Positions 1 to 6,205 of a stretch of DNA of 8,279 bases are shown here, one piece after another (position 1 is the first letter of the stretch; each line of letters begins with the position of its first letter). Position numbers and translations under genes: made by a program. The notes beneath the pieces were generated by a model that was given only the letters and a program-made list of their open reading frames with translations, was not told the origin of the DNA and did not search any database. This stretch comes from Candidatus Tharpella sp. (GTDB taxonomy: Bacteria; Desulfobacterota; Anaeroferrophillalia; Anaeroferrophillales; Tharpellaceae): NCBI GenBank assembly GCA_021163565.1, contig JAGGTT010000024.1, positions 1-8,279 on the forward strand. The letters are read 5' to 3'.

Positions 1-668
1 GAAAAATCATACTTTTCCGGATTGCCGTAAGGAGCCATCCCCATCACCTTGAATTCACCGTCAAGCATCTCGAAACCGAGAAACTGGGTCATCGCACCGT
101 AGACCCCGCCGAGTGAGTCGGGATCATAAAATTCCTTAATCTTGTGAATCACCCCATTCTCACCGTAGCCGAAGAAAGTGGTCGCATATTCACCTTTACC
201 ATCAATCCCCAAGATGGCGCATTTTCCCTCATAACCGCTTAAATGGTAGGCACTGGAAGCATGCGCCAGATGGTGTTCTACCGGAATAAAGGGCGATTTA
301 TCGGCATCGATCCCGAGATCGGCCATAAGCTGCAGAATTCCGCGCCGGTTGCGCCGGAAATGGCGGTTGCCGTTGAAAAGAGCATCCAGAGCCCTATCCG
401 GAGCATACCAGTAACGTTTGGCAAAATGCAGGCGCCCGGGATGGGTGAAACCCATTTCGGCGAAAGGAAAGGCGACATAGTCGATCTGTTCCGGTTTAAC
501 TTCGGCAAAATCGAGACAGAAACGGGCGGCATGATAGGGCCAGCGGTTCTTCGCATGCTTATCCCGTAAAAACCGCTCTTCCTCTGCTGCCGCCACCAGC
601 TCGCCATCGATAAAGATGGCGGCCGAAGGATCATGGGTCAAAGACCCGGAAAGACCTAAAACTATCAT
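1..668 (-). CDS. O-carbamoyltransferase, NodU/CmcH/TobZ family (5' part, truncated by window edge)
   Basis: Transfers a carbamoyl group from carbamoyl phosphate, via carbamoyl-adenylate, to a hydroxyl of a sugar or small molecule in the cytoplasm. The 222 residues present are the front of the Kae1-like N-terminal domain. Family members are usually about 550-600 residues, so the rest lies left of the window. Visible motifs are the start MIVLGLSGSLTHDPSAA, the EHHLAHA metal-binding HxxxH motif (His132/His136), GIDGKGE at 154-160 matching the family's DGxGE loop, and FKVMGMAPYG near 206-215, a family hallmark. The ATG at 668 has AAGGAA at 679-684 about 10 nt upstream. The gene starts 92 nt after the kinase stop with no convincing terminator or promoter between, so co-transcription with the kinase is likely. 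From that context I infer that a surface glycan is the acceptor. The family call is firm; the substrate is inference. Confidence 0.9.
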   Translation of the reverse strand, partial: MIVLGLSGSLTHDPSAAIFIDGELVAAAEEERFLRDKHAKNRWPYHAARFCLDFAEVKPEQIDYVAFPFAEMGFTHPGRLHFAKRYWYAPDRALDALFNGNRHFRRNRRGILQLMADLGIDADKSPFIPVEHHLAHASSAYHLSGYEGKCAILGIDGKGEYATTFFGYGENGVIHKIKEFYDPDSLGGVYGAMTQFLGFEMLDGEFKVMGMAPYGNPEKYDF

Positions 669-760
669 GATTTTTCAATTCCTTAATTTGTCACGGAAAG
701 ATGCAACAGATATCATTAATGTCCGGCCCGCTGGAGCCGGAAAATGGAAAACACTCAAGG

Positions 761-2239
761 TCATAATAACAATTTCTCGATAATCCGTTGAAACGAAAGC
801 TCAAGCTCAGGCACATCATGCCAATTGGCAAGCAGCCGGCGGTAATCCCGCGAAACCGCAACCTTAAAACCTGATTCCGGCCGATCCCAGCTGCGCATGG
901 CATCCAGATCGAGCAGATAGAGTTTGGAATCTATCCCGCAGAGAAAATTGGTCGCCTTGAAATCACCATGACTCAGCCCCAAATTACGAAGCTGGGTTAG
1001 CAGGACGGCAAATTGCTGGAGCCATTTTTCAAGTTCCGCGGTCGGCAGATCCGACCGCCGGAGATGATCATAAGCTGAACTTCCGGCAACATACTCACTG
1101 ATAAAATACGCAGTCGAACGCAGACCGAAAGATCGCTTTTCGAGCATCGCCACCGGTTTTGGGGTCGCAATCCGCCACCAGCTCAACCGCTGCCCCATTT
1201 TCCAGGAAACAAAAGCCCGACTCGGCCTGAAGCAGCGTCTGAGCGCATGCGAGAAATTTTTGATATTATAACGTTTTACCACCAGGTCCCGGCCATCAAT
1301 ATTGATCCTGACCACGGTGGCACTGTTGCCGGCTTTGAGAATTTCACCATCGACCAGCAATTCATCCGGGCGGTGCAACAATCGCTCTAAATCTCCGCCT
1401 TGATAAGTGCGGTCGATCAGGGTATAAAAACCATCTTCCCGCCGGGCCACAAAAGCGGTGCAGCTGCGCAGTGATTTCGCAACAAACTTATCCACTTTTT
1501 TACGCCGGTGATCACCAATCTGAAATCTCAGACGTTCAAATTCTCCCGGCTCAATCGACCAACCCCGGCAATCGCAGTAACTCTGCCACAAATGCCCTAG
1601 ATGTTCGTCAATTCCGGGATAGGGCTCCGCCAGGAAAAGAGCCAGATTAGCCAGGCTTGATTTACGTCCGAGAGCCCGGCCGGCATTTTTATTCTCAACC
1701 GCGTCACCATCAATGGTGAAAAGATCATCATTACTGAAGAGAAAATTACTCCAGTGAATATCACTTTGCAAAAGACCGGCAGTGTGATGTCCGGCAATCA
1801 CAACACATACCCTTTCCAGCAATTTAAGCCGAAATCGCTTTTCATCCTGACTGAACCAGAGGTCAACTAAGGTTGCAGCCGGCTTAATCTCAGCAAAGAT
1901 GATCAGCGGCAAATGCCCGGCTGAGACGATTCCGTGGAAAAGCCGACTCGGTGTCTTGATCCCGGCAGCCGTAAGCGCCCTGACCCCGGCCAGCTCACGT
2001 TTAAAATGCCGCCCGCCTTTGCGGCGGTCAAGATAAAATTTGACAACGACCTCCCGCTCCTTCCAGAGGCCCGCACAGACCATTCTTTTCCCGGGAATAA
2101 GCCGCAGAAGTTTACAACAGACAAGTTTTTCGGCGGCCTCTGGCCGGCCTTCGGAAAGGGAGATTGTGAAGGGCAGTTTAAGATCAAACTGCGCCCGTTG
2201 CAATGCCTCTGGATTTGCTAACCAACCGGAATCAACCAT
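761..2239 (-). CDS. Tandem lipopolysaccharide core kinase (two WaaP/KdkA/InaA-type kinase domains)
   Basis: A 492-residue cytoplasmic protein built from two protein-kinase-fold domains of the lipopolysaccharide kinase family, which phosphorylates Kdo or heptose of the LPS inner core. Domain 1 (about 40-225) has VVVKFY (Lys67), a helix-C-like RELAG (Glu82), catalytic loop SDIHWSN (Asp160, Asn165) and metal-binding IDGD (Asp177). Domain 2 (about 295-480) has LVVKRYN (Lys322), the loop SHGDFKATN (Asp426, Asn431) and LLDLDA (Asp444). It lacks a clear helix-C glutamate and instead has Trp-rich SWKMGQRLSWW. Both catalytic centres therefore look usable, whereas most family members carry one domain. 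ATG 2239 is the only good start: an in-frame TAG lies three codons upstream, and no Shine-Dalgarno sequence precedes it. A promoter ends 8 nt before the ATG. The carbamoyltransferase follows on the same strand. The family is clear; the sugar phosphorylated is unknown. Confidence 0.88.
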   Translation of the reverse strand: MVDSGWLANPEALQRAQFDLKLPFTISLSEGRPEAAEKLVCCKLLRLIPGKRMVCAGLWKEREVVVKFYLDRRKGGRHFKRELAGVRALTAAGIKTPSRLFHGIVSAGHLPLIIFAEIKPAATLVDLWFSQDEKRFRLKLLERVCVVIAGHHTAGLLQSDIHWSNFLFSNDDLFTIDGDAVENKNAGRALGRKSSLANLALFLAEPYPGIDEHLGHLWQSYCDCRGWSIEPGEFERLRFQIGDHRRKKVDKFVAKSLRSCTAFVARREDGFYTLIDRTYQGGDLERLLHRPDELLVDGEILKAGNSATVVRINIDGRDLVVKRYNIKNFSHALRRCFRPSRAFVSWKMGQRLSWWRIATPKPVAMLEKRSFGLRSTAYFISEYVAGSSAYDHLRRSDLPTAELEKWLQQFAVLLTQLRNLGLSHGDFKATNFLCGIDSKLYLLDLDAMRSWDRPESGFKVAVSRDYRRLLANWHDVPELELSFQRIIEKLLL

Positions 2240-2247
2240 AGCTTGCT

Positions 2248-2277
2248 ATTCTACTATCATGACGTACGCTTTGGCAA
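2248..2277 (-). promoter_or_regulatory. Sigma70-type promoter of the tandem kinase gene
   Basis: Read on the minus strand, a -35 box TTGCCA (2272-2277, 5 of 6 to consensus) is followed after 18 nt by a -10 box TAGAAT (2248-2253, 5 of 6). The expected start site, 6-8 nt downstream, falls at about 2240-2242, one to three bases before the ATG at 2239. This fits the absence of a ribosome-binding site and predicts a leaderless message. It lies downstream of the SH3 gene's terminator, which makes it the sensible place for a new promoter. The prediction is from sequence match only. Confidence 0.55.
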
Positions 2278-2324
2278 CCAAAAACGGTATTCAATTAAAT
2301 TACAGCGGCAGAGACCTTACGCTC

Positions 2325-2408
2325 AGCCGGGTTCCCGCATCTTTTAAAACAAAAAGGCCGGGATCGTCAGCAGGACACCAATAGTGGTGAATCTGCCCGA
2401 ACCCGGCT
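2325..2408. repeat. Perfect 10-bp inverted repeat flanking the terminator
   Basis: AGCCGGGTTC at 2325-2334 is the exact reverse complement of GAACCCGGCT at 2399-2408. The 64 nt between them hold the terminator stem and T-tract of the SH3 transcript. On the minus-strand RNA the upstream arm (2399-2408) can pair either imperfectly with 2356-2365, forming the terminator, or perfectly with 2325-2334, which is transcribed only after the T-tract. Confidence 0.6.
2347..2408 (-). terminator. Rho-independent terminator after the SH3-domain gene
   Basis: In the minus-strand RNA, GCCGGG (2402-2407) pairs with CCCGGC (2357-2362), and the stem continues past one mismatch by two pairs. Inside are a GCAG/CTGC stem (2393-2396 with 2370-2373) and a CACCA/TGGTG hairpin with loop CTAT (2376-2389). 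The outer stem is followed at once by TTTTTGTTTT (read from the complement of 2347-2356). It lies about 60-120 nt past the SH3 stop codon. GC-rich stem plus T-tract is the classical form, although the three-part stem is longer than usual. It should insulate the kinase from SH3-gene transcription. Confidence 0.75.
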
Positions 2409-2468
2409 CTCTCTTGAGCTAATATCAACGGCACGGCCGGAAAAAGCACCGCCGTTAACGTCTTAAAT

Positions 2469-2954
2469 CTACCAGACCAATGACGCGTGAATCCAGCCCT
2501 GATCTCCATCTTCGTGCTCAATTTTAAGCCAGCGGCCCTTACGTTTGATAACCTTTAAAGGCACCTCACGGTCAATGATAAACAAGATACGATTGTCACT
2601 GCCAGGGCCGGAGCGAATATTACAGTTATTTTTCAAAGTGATAACGGTTCCTGTTTTAACCAGCAGATCTTTATAAAGCCAGCCGGTATCACCTTCAAAA
2701 TCCTTACATTCGTACCAGTTGCCCTTTTTTTTCAAAATCTGAAAAGGATGATATTTAGTAACCTGCCAACTAACATCACTGGTTTTACTCGGACCGGAGC
2801 GCACATTGGCCGTACCGACTTTCACCGACATCCGCTCCGCCGCCTGCACCCCGGAGACCGGCAGTAGTACAAAACATAATCCCAGCAACAAAAATACGGT
2901 TATCGATCTTAAAAAAATCTGCTTTTTCGTTTCAAATACTGCGGTTTCAACCAT
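2469..2954 (-). CDS. Secreted protein with two bacterial SH3 domains
   Basis: A small exported protein of 161 residues. The N-terminus is basic (TKKQIFLRS), followed by a hydrophobic stretch (ITVFLLLGLCFVLLPVSG) and a likely signal-peptidase I site VQA|AE, giving a periplasmic product of about 123 residues. Two SH3_3-type repeats follow. The first has VGTANVRSGPS, GNWYECKD and GWLYKDLL; the second has NNCNIRSGPG, GRWLKIEHEDGDQGW and a C-terminal Trp. Bacterial SH3 domains of this kind usually bind peptidoglycan or cell-envelope partners. No enzyme domain is present, so an adaptor or wall-binding role is inferred. I place the start at ATG 2954. A TTG at 2960 is in frame and is better spaced from the GAGAGGA site (6 nt against 12), so the protein may be two residues longer. 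Its own promoter and terminator make it a single-gene transcript. Confidence 0.85.
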   Translation of the reverse strand: MVETAVFETKKQIFLRSITVFLLLGLCFVLLPVSGVQAAERMSVKVGTANVRSGPSKTSDVSWQVTKYHPFQILKKKGNWYECKDFEGDTGWLYKDLLVKTGTVITLKNNCNIRSGPGSDNRILFIIDREVPLKVIKRKGRWLKIEHEDGDQGWIHASLVW

Positions 2955-2966
2955 CGTCAAACTCTA

Positions 2967-2973
2967 TCCTCTC
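2967..2973 (-). promoter_or_regulatory. Shine-Dalgarno site GAGAGGA of the SH3 gene (bears on TTG versus ATG start)
   Basis: The complement of 2967-2973 reads GAGAGGA, a strong ribosome-binding site. It is 6 nt from the TTG at 2960 but 12 nt from the ATG at 2954, in the same frame. Spacing favours TTG and codon preference favours ATG. Confidence 0.6.
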
Positions 2974-3014
2974 AATTTTCAGACCCGATATTTTATTACC
3001 CTGACAATGCTCGG

Positions 3015-3043
3015 ATACTAACCAAGAGAGAGTTTAGAGTCAA
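3015..3043 (-). promoter_or_regulatory. Sigma70-type promoter of the SH3-domain gene
   Basis: On the minus strand, -35 TTGACT (3038-3043, 5 of 6) and -10 TAGTAT (3015-3020, 4 of 6) are separated by exactly 17 nt. The predicted start is near 3008, giving a leader of about 50 nt that carries the GAGAGGA site. The bases just upstream of the -35 box are A/T-rich with A-tracts (AAAACTTTAAAAAGCG and GAAAAGG on the transcribed sense), which may act as an UP element. This is the best promoter match in the window. Confidence 0.7.
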
Positions 3044-3254
3044 GCCTTTTCGCTATCGCTTTTTAAAGTTTTACAACTTAATTCAAATTACGTTTTCATT
3101 AATAATTATCTTGACATCACCCAAGCAGATATGACACTCACATCCCGAATAAAAACACGAGACCGCAACTTATGTCCGGCAACTGTTCGACCCAATAACT
3201 GAATTTATATTTATCTGTCCCAGTCGGCAACCGCAATCAATCTGGAGATACAAA
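3044..3254. other. Intergenic control region ahead of the crotonase-synthetase-permease operon
   Basis: This stretch separates the divergent SH3 gene promoter from the plus-strand operon. Its left half (about 3056-3112) is strongly A/T-rich. A perfect TTGACA stands at 3112-3117, but no good -10 box lies 16-18 nt downstream (ACACTC at 17 nt). A TATATT-like element lies near 3206-3212 without a matching -35. The operon's promoter must be in here, possibly activator-dependent, but I cannot place it. I found no convincing operator palindrome, riboswitch or small ORF. GGAG at 3244-3247 is the ribosome-binding site of the first gene. Confidence 0.4.
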
Positions 3255-4064
3255 ATGACCTACGAAACCGTAATTTATGAGTGCCGGGACGGCGTTGGTA
3301 TTCTCCGTCTGAATCGGCCCGACCGCATGAATGCGGTCATTGAACAACTCTATCTCGATATTCAAGCGGTTCTAAAAGATGCCGCTCAAGACGAAAATGT
3401 CCGGAGCCTGATCTTAACCGGCTCAGTCCGCAAACGCCCTGAGGGTGACAAACAGGCATTCTGTGCCGGAGCCGACCTCAAAGAACACAAAAAAGGCGAA
3501 CGCACCCCCTGGCAGAAACGTGAATACATCCTCTTGGCCCATGAGACCACAAGACAACTCTATATTTTCCCCAAGCCGGTTATCGTCGTAGTTAACGGTG
3601 CCGCCCGCGGAGCCGGAACCGAACTCGCCTTAAACGGAGATTTCCTGCTGATGGCAGATAAGGCCACCATCGCTTTCCCTGAAACCGGACTCGGCACCTT
3701 TGTCGGCGGCGGCGTCACCTCGCACCTGGGCAAACTTATCGGCCGCCAGAAAGCCAAGGAACTGGTCTTCACCGGTCGGGTACTGGATGGTAAAGCCGCG
3801 GTTGATATTGGCCTGGCTCTGCATTCATATCCAATTGACGAACTTATGCCTGCGGCCTTGAAAATGGCAGCAACCATGGCTGGGAAAGCTCCGATCTCAA
3901 TGAAATTCGCCAAGACAATTCTCAATCAGGCCGAAAGTCTTGACCTGCAAACTGCCTTAATGATTGAAGCGGAAGCAATCCTCGCCTGCATGACTACGGA
4001 TGACTGGCGTGAGGGGATTGTCGCGTTTGCTGAAAAACGTACACCAAAATATTACGGGAGATAA
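3255..4064 (+). CDS. Enoyl-CoA hydratase/isomerase (crotonase) family protein
   Basis: A 269-residue single-domain crotonase, the normal length for the family. It most likely adds water across, or removes it to form, the double bond of an enoyl-CoA in the cytoplasm. The oxyanion-hole segment AFCAGADLKEH (68-78) and second segment ARGAGTELAL (117-126) are typical. Glu123 and Glu143 (in AFPETGLGTF) align with the two catalytic glutamates of classical enoyl-CoA hydratase (E144/E164 in the rat enzyme), so hydratase chemistry is favoured over isomerase or hydrolase. A short charged insertion (SVRKRPEGDKQ, 57-67) sits just before the first oxyanion segment. The ATG at 3255 has GGAG 7 nt upstream. 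The stop is 2 nt before the ADP-forming synthetase gene, so the two are surely co-translated and probably act on the same CoA ester. The acyl substrate cannot be told from sequence. Confidence 0.93.
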   Translation: MTYETVIYECRDGVGILRLNRPDRMNAVIEQLYLDIQAVLKDAAQDENVRSLILTGSVRKRPEGDKQAFCAGADLKEHKKGERTPWQKREYILLAHETTRQLYIFPKPVIVVVNGAARGAGTELALNGDFLLMADKATIAFPETGLGTFVGGGVTSHLGKLIGRQKAKELVFTGRVLDGKAAVDIGLALHSYPIDELMPAALKMAATMAGKAPISMKFAKTILNQAESLDLQTALMIEAEAILACMTTDDWREGIVAFAEKRTPKYYGR

Positions 4065-4066
4065 AC

Positions 4067-6205
4067 ATGCTTAGTGACAAGATTTTAAACGCCAGTTCAA
4101 TCGCAGTCGTCGGAGCCTCTAAAACTGTTACAAAACGGGGTTATCAGGCGATCAGAATACTTCTCGAAGAAAAATATGAAGGCAACATCTACGGCGTTAA
4201 CCCCAAACTTGAAAGTGTCCTGGGAATAAAATGTTATCCCTCGGTTTCGGCTATTGAGGGACCGGTTGATCTCGCCCTGATTACCACCCCCGCCAGAACC
4301 CTGCCCGACGTTCTCGAAGATTGCGGCAAAAAAGGGGTCGCTGGAGCGGTGATTATTGCCGGAGGATTCGGAGAACTCGGAGCTGAAGGAAAACAACTCG
4401 AAAACGACATGGTCGAAACCGCCCGCCGCCACAATATCCGCTTGATCGGACCCAACACCTCGGGCATGATAAATATGCACAAAAATCTTAATCTGGTCGG
4501 CTTGCGGGATGCCCCGAAAGGCGGCATCGCCCTGATTTCGCAAAGCGGCAACATGGCCTTGACTTTGATAACCGAAGCTCAGATTAAAAGTAAAATCGGA
4601 TTCTCATATTATGTCGGGGTCGGAAATGAGGCCGATATCAATTTTCATGAGTACCTGGAATTTTTCGAAAATGATCCTAACACCAAAGCCATTCTCATGT
4701 ACGTTGAAGGGATGCGCAAAGGCCGTAAATTTCTGCAGCAGGCCTATAAAACCTCCCGTAAAAAACCGATCGTTCTGTTGAAAAGCGGGCGTTCTTCAAC
4801 CGGAAAACGTTCCGCCGGATCCCACACCGGTGCCCTTGCCGGCATGTCTGAAGTCGCCCGCACCGCGTTCAAACGGGCCGGTATCATTGTGGTTGATAAA
4901 TCGGACGAACTGCTGCCCTGCGCCGAAACTCTGGCCAGTCTGCCGGCGATCAAGAATAACAACGTAGCGATACTTGCCGACGGCGGCGGTCATGCCACTA
5001 TCGGAGCCGATGAACTAACCGATTTAAAAGTCAATATGCCGGAGATAAGTGAGAAAACCCAGAATAAACTCCGAGCTATTCTGCCTCATGCCGCGGCCAC
5101 CGCCAATCCGATTGATGTTGCCGGCGGCGCGGATGCCAACCCGCAGATTCTGGCTGAATGCGCCCGGATTCTGTTGCACGACCCCAATATCGGCGGGGTC
5201 CTGGTGGTAGGTCTCTTTGGCGGCTACAGCATCCGTTTTTCGGAGAGTCTGGCTTACGCCGAAGAGGACACGGCTCATCAATTCGGCAAACTGGTCAAAG
5301 AAACCAACAAGCCGATCATTATGCATTCACTCTACAGCTTCGCTAAGCCGCACTCACTTGATCTTCTGCGCTACTACGGGATTCCGGTCTTTGACTCACT
5401 CGAACTGGCCTGTAAATCGATCGGTGTCCTGGCCGAATACGGCGGCTACCTGCGCGGTTACAAATCTAAAGCCAAATTTGTTTTTGATATGGGAGCCAAG
5501 GCCAAACCCCGAGGCCGGGAGATCATGCACAATGCTCGTGCCGAAGGCCGCACCGCCTTGCTTGAAAATGAAGCCAAGGAAATTTTAAGTCTGCATGGAG
5601 GCATGGTCTGCATGGATTGTCTGGCCCAGTCAGCGGAACAGGCGGTAGCCATGGCGGCCGGATTTGAAGAAAAGGTGGTTATGAAAATTGTTTCACCCGA
5701 CATTCTTCACAAAAGTGATGCCGGCGGCGTACGCCTCAATCTTAAAGAGCCGGAAGAGGTTCGGAATGCCTATACGACAATCATAGAAAATGCCAAGGTG
5801 TTTAATCCTGATGCCAATATTAAGGGCATTTTGGTTTCGCCGATGGCCAATGAGGGTCTGGAGATAATTATCGGCACCAAGATTGACGACCAGTTCGGGC
5901 CGGTAATCATGTTCGGAATCGGCGGCATTATGGTCGAGGTCTTAAAGGACGTGGTCTTCAGAGTTCTGCCGATCACACCCTACTCGGCCCGGAATATGGT
6001 CAACGAGATCAAATCAGTAAAACTTCTCAACGGTTTCCGCGGCAAACCGCCGCTTGACCGTAAAGCAATTCAGAAGTTGCTGTTGACCATCTCTGAGATC
6101 ATCGGCTCTTACCCTGAGATCCGAGAGATGGATTTCAACCCGGTACTGGTTTACGAACAGGGACTTAATGTGGTCGATGCCAGAATTATTCTGAAAGACG
6201 ATTGA
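4067..6205 (+). CDS. ADP-forming acyl-CoA synthetase (acetate--CoA ligase family), fused alpha-beta
   Basis: Catalyses acid + CoA + ATP to acyl-CoA + ADP + Pi, reversibly, through a phosphohistidine. The direction can be activation of an acid or ATP recovery from an acyl-CoA. The 712 residues match the usual length of about 700 for fused forms. In order they hold a Rossmann CoA-binding domain (1-135; IAVVGAS at 12-18), succinyl-CoA-ligase-like domains (about 150-290 with ALISQSGNM, and 295-460), a linker, and a C-terminal ATP-grasp domain (about 490-710). His253 in GSHTGALAG is the family's phosphorylated histidine, and His548 in ILHKSDAGGV is the second, subunit-shuttling histidine of the beta part. 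A conserved glutamate (Glu214, VEG) is also present. Nothing essential is missing. The start ATG 4067 has GGGAG 6-7 nt upstream, inside the end of the crotonase gene. The stop overlaps the permease ATG by one base. Relatives include acetyl-, aryl- and feruloyl-CoA synthetases, so the acid is open. Confidence 0.95.
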   Translation: MLSDKILNASSIAVVGASKTVTKRGYQAIRILLEEKYEGNIYGVNPKLESVLGIKCYPSVSAIEGPVDLALITTPARTLPDVLEDCGKKGVAGAVIIAGGFGELGAEGKQLENDMVETARRHNIRLIGPNTSGMINMHKNLNLVGLRDAPKGGIALISQSGNMALTLITEAQIKSKIGFSYYVGVGNEADINFHEYLEFFENDPNTKAILMYVEGMRKGRKFLQQAYKTSRKKPIVLLKSGRSSTGKRSAGSHTGALAGMSEVARTAFKRAGIIVVDKSDELLPCAETLASLPAIKNNNVAILADGGGHATIGADELTDLKVNMPEISEKTQNKLRAILPHAAATANPIDVAGGADANPQILAECARILLHDPNIGGVLVVGLFGGYSIRFSESLAYAEEDTAHQFGKLVKETNKPIIMHSLYSFAKPHSLDLLRYYGIPVFDSLELACKSIGVLAEYGGYLRGYKSKAKFVFDMGAKAKPRGREIMHNARAEGRTALLENEAKEILSLHGGMVCMDCLAQSAEQAVAMAAGFEEKVVMKIVSPDILHKSDAGGVRLNLKEPEEVRNAYTTIIENAKVFNPDANIKGILVSPMANEGLEIIIGTKIDDQFGPVIMFGIGGIMVEVLKDVVFRVLPITPYSARNMVNEIKSVKLLNGFRGKPPLDRKAIQKLLLTISEIIGSYPEIREMDFNPVLVYEQGLNVVDARIILKDD

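Noticed and set aside
243..634. Open frames on both strands (108 codons plus, 118 codons minus) in the first 650 bases
   Set aside because: Both lie across the carbamoyltransferase, whose frame has diagnostic family motifs. They encode nothing recognisable and are shadow frames.
724..740. CCGGC/GCCGG inverted repeat between kinase and carbamoyltransferase genes
   Set aside because: The stem is only 5 bp with an 8-nt loop and no T-tract follows it on the minus strand, so it is not a convincing terminator.
2300..2521. 73-codon minus-strand frame overlapping the end of the SH3 gene
   Set aside because: It overlaps the SH3 coding end out of frame, runs through the terminator and has no ribosome-binding site or family likeness.
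3060..3111. A/T-rich segment with short palindromes (for example AAGTT/AACTT)
   Set aside because: Arms of 5 A/T pairs are expected by chance in such sequence. It may serve as an UP element but does not support an operator or origin call.
3112..3140. Perfect TTGACA as a plus-strand -35 box for the operon
   Set aside because: The hexamers 16-18 nt downstream do not resemble TATAAT, so I do not call a promoter there.
4097..4543. 148-codon minus-strand frame inside the CoA synthetase gene, and similar ones at 5024-5326 and 6014-6427
   Set aside because: They are antisense to a clearly coding, motif-rich gene and their translations have no recognisable features.
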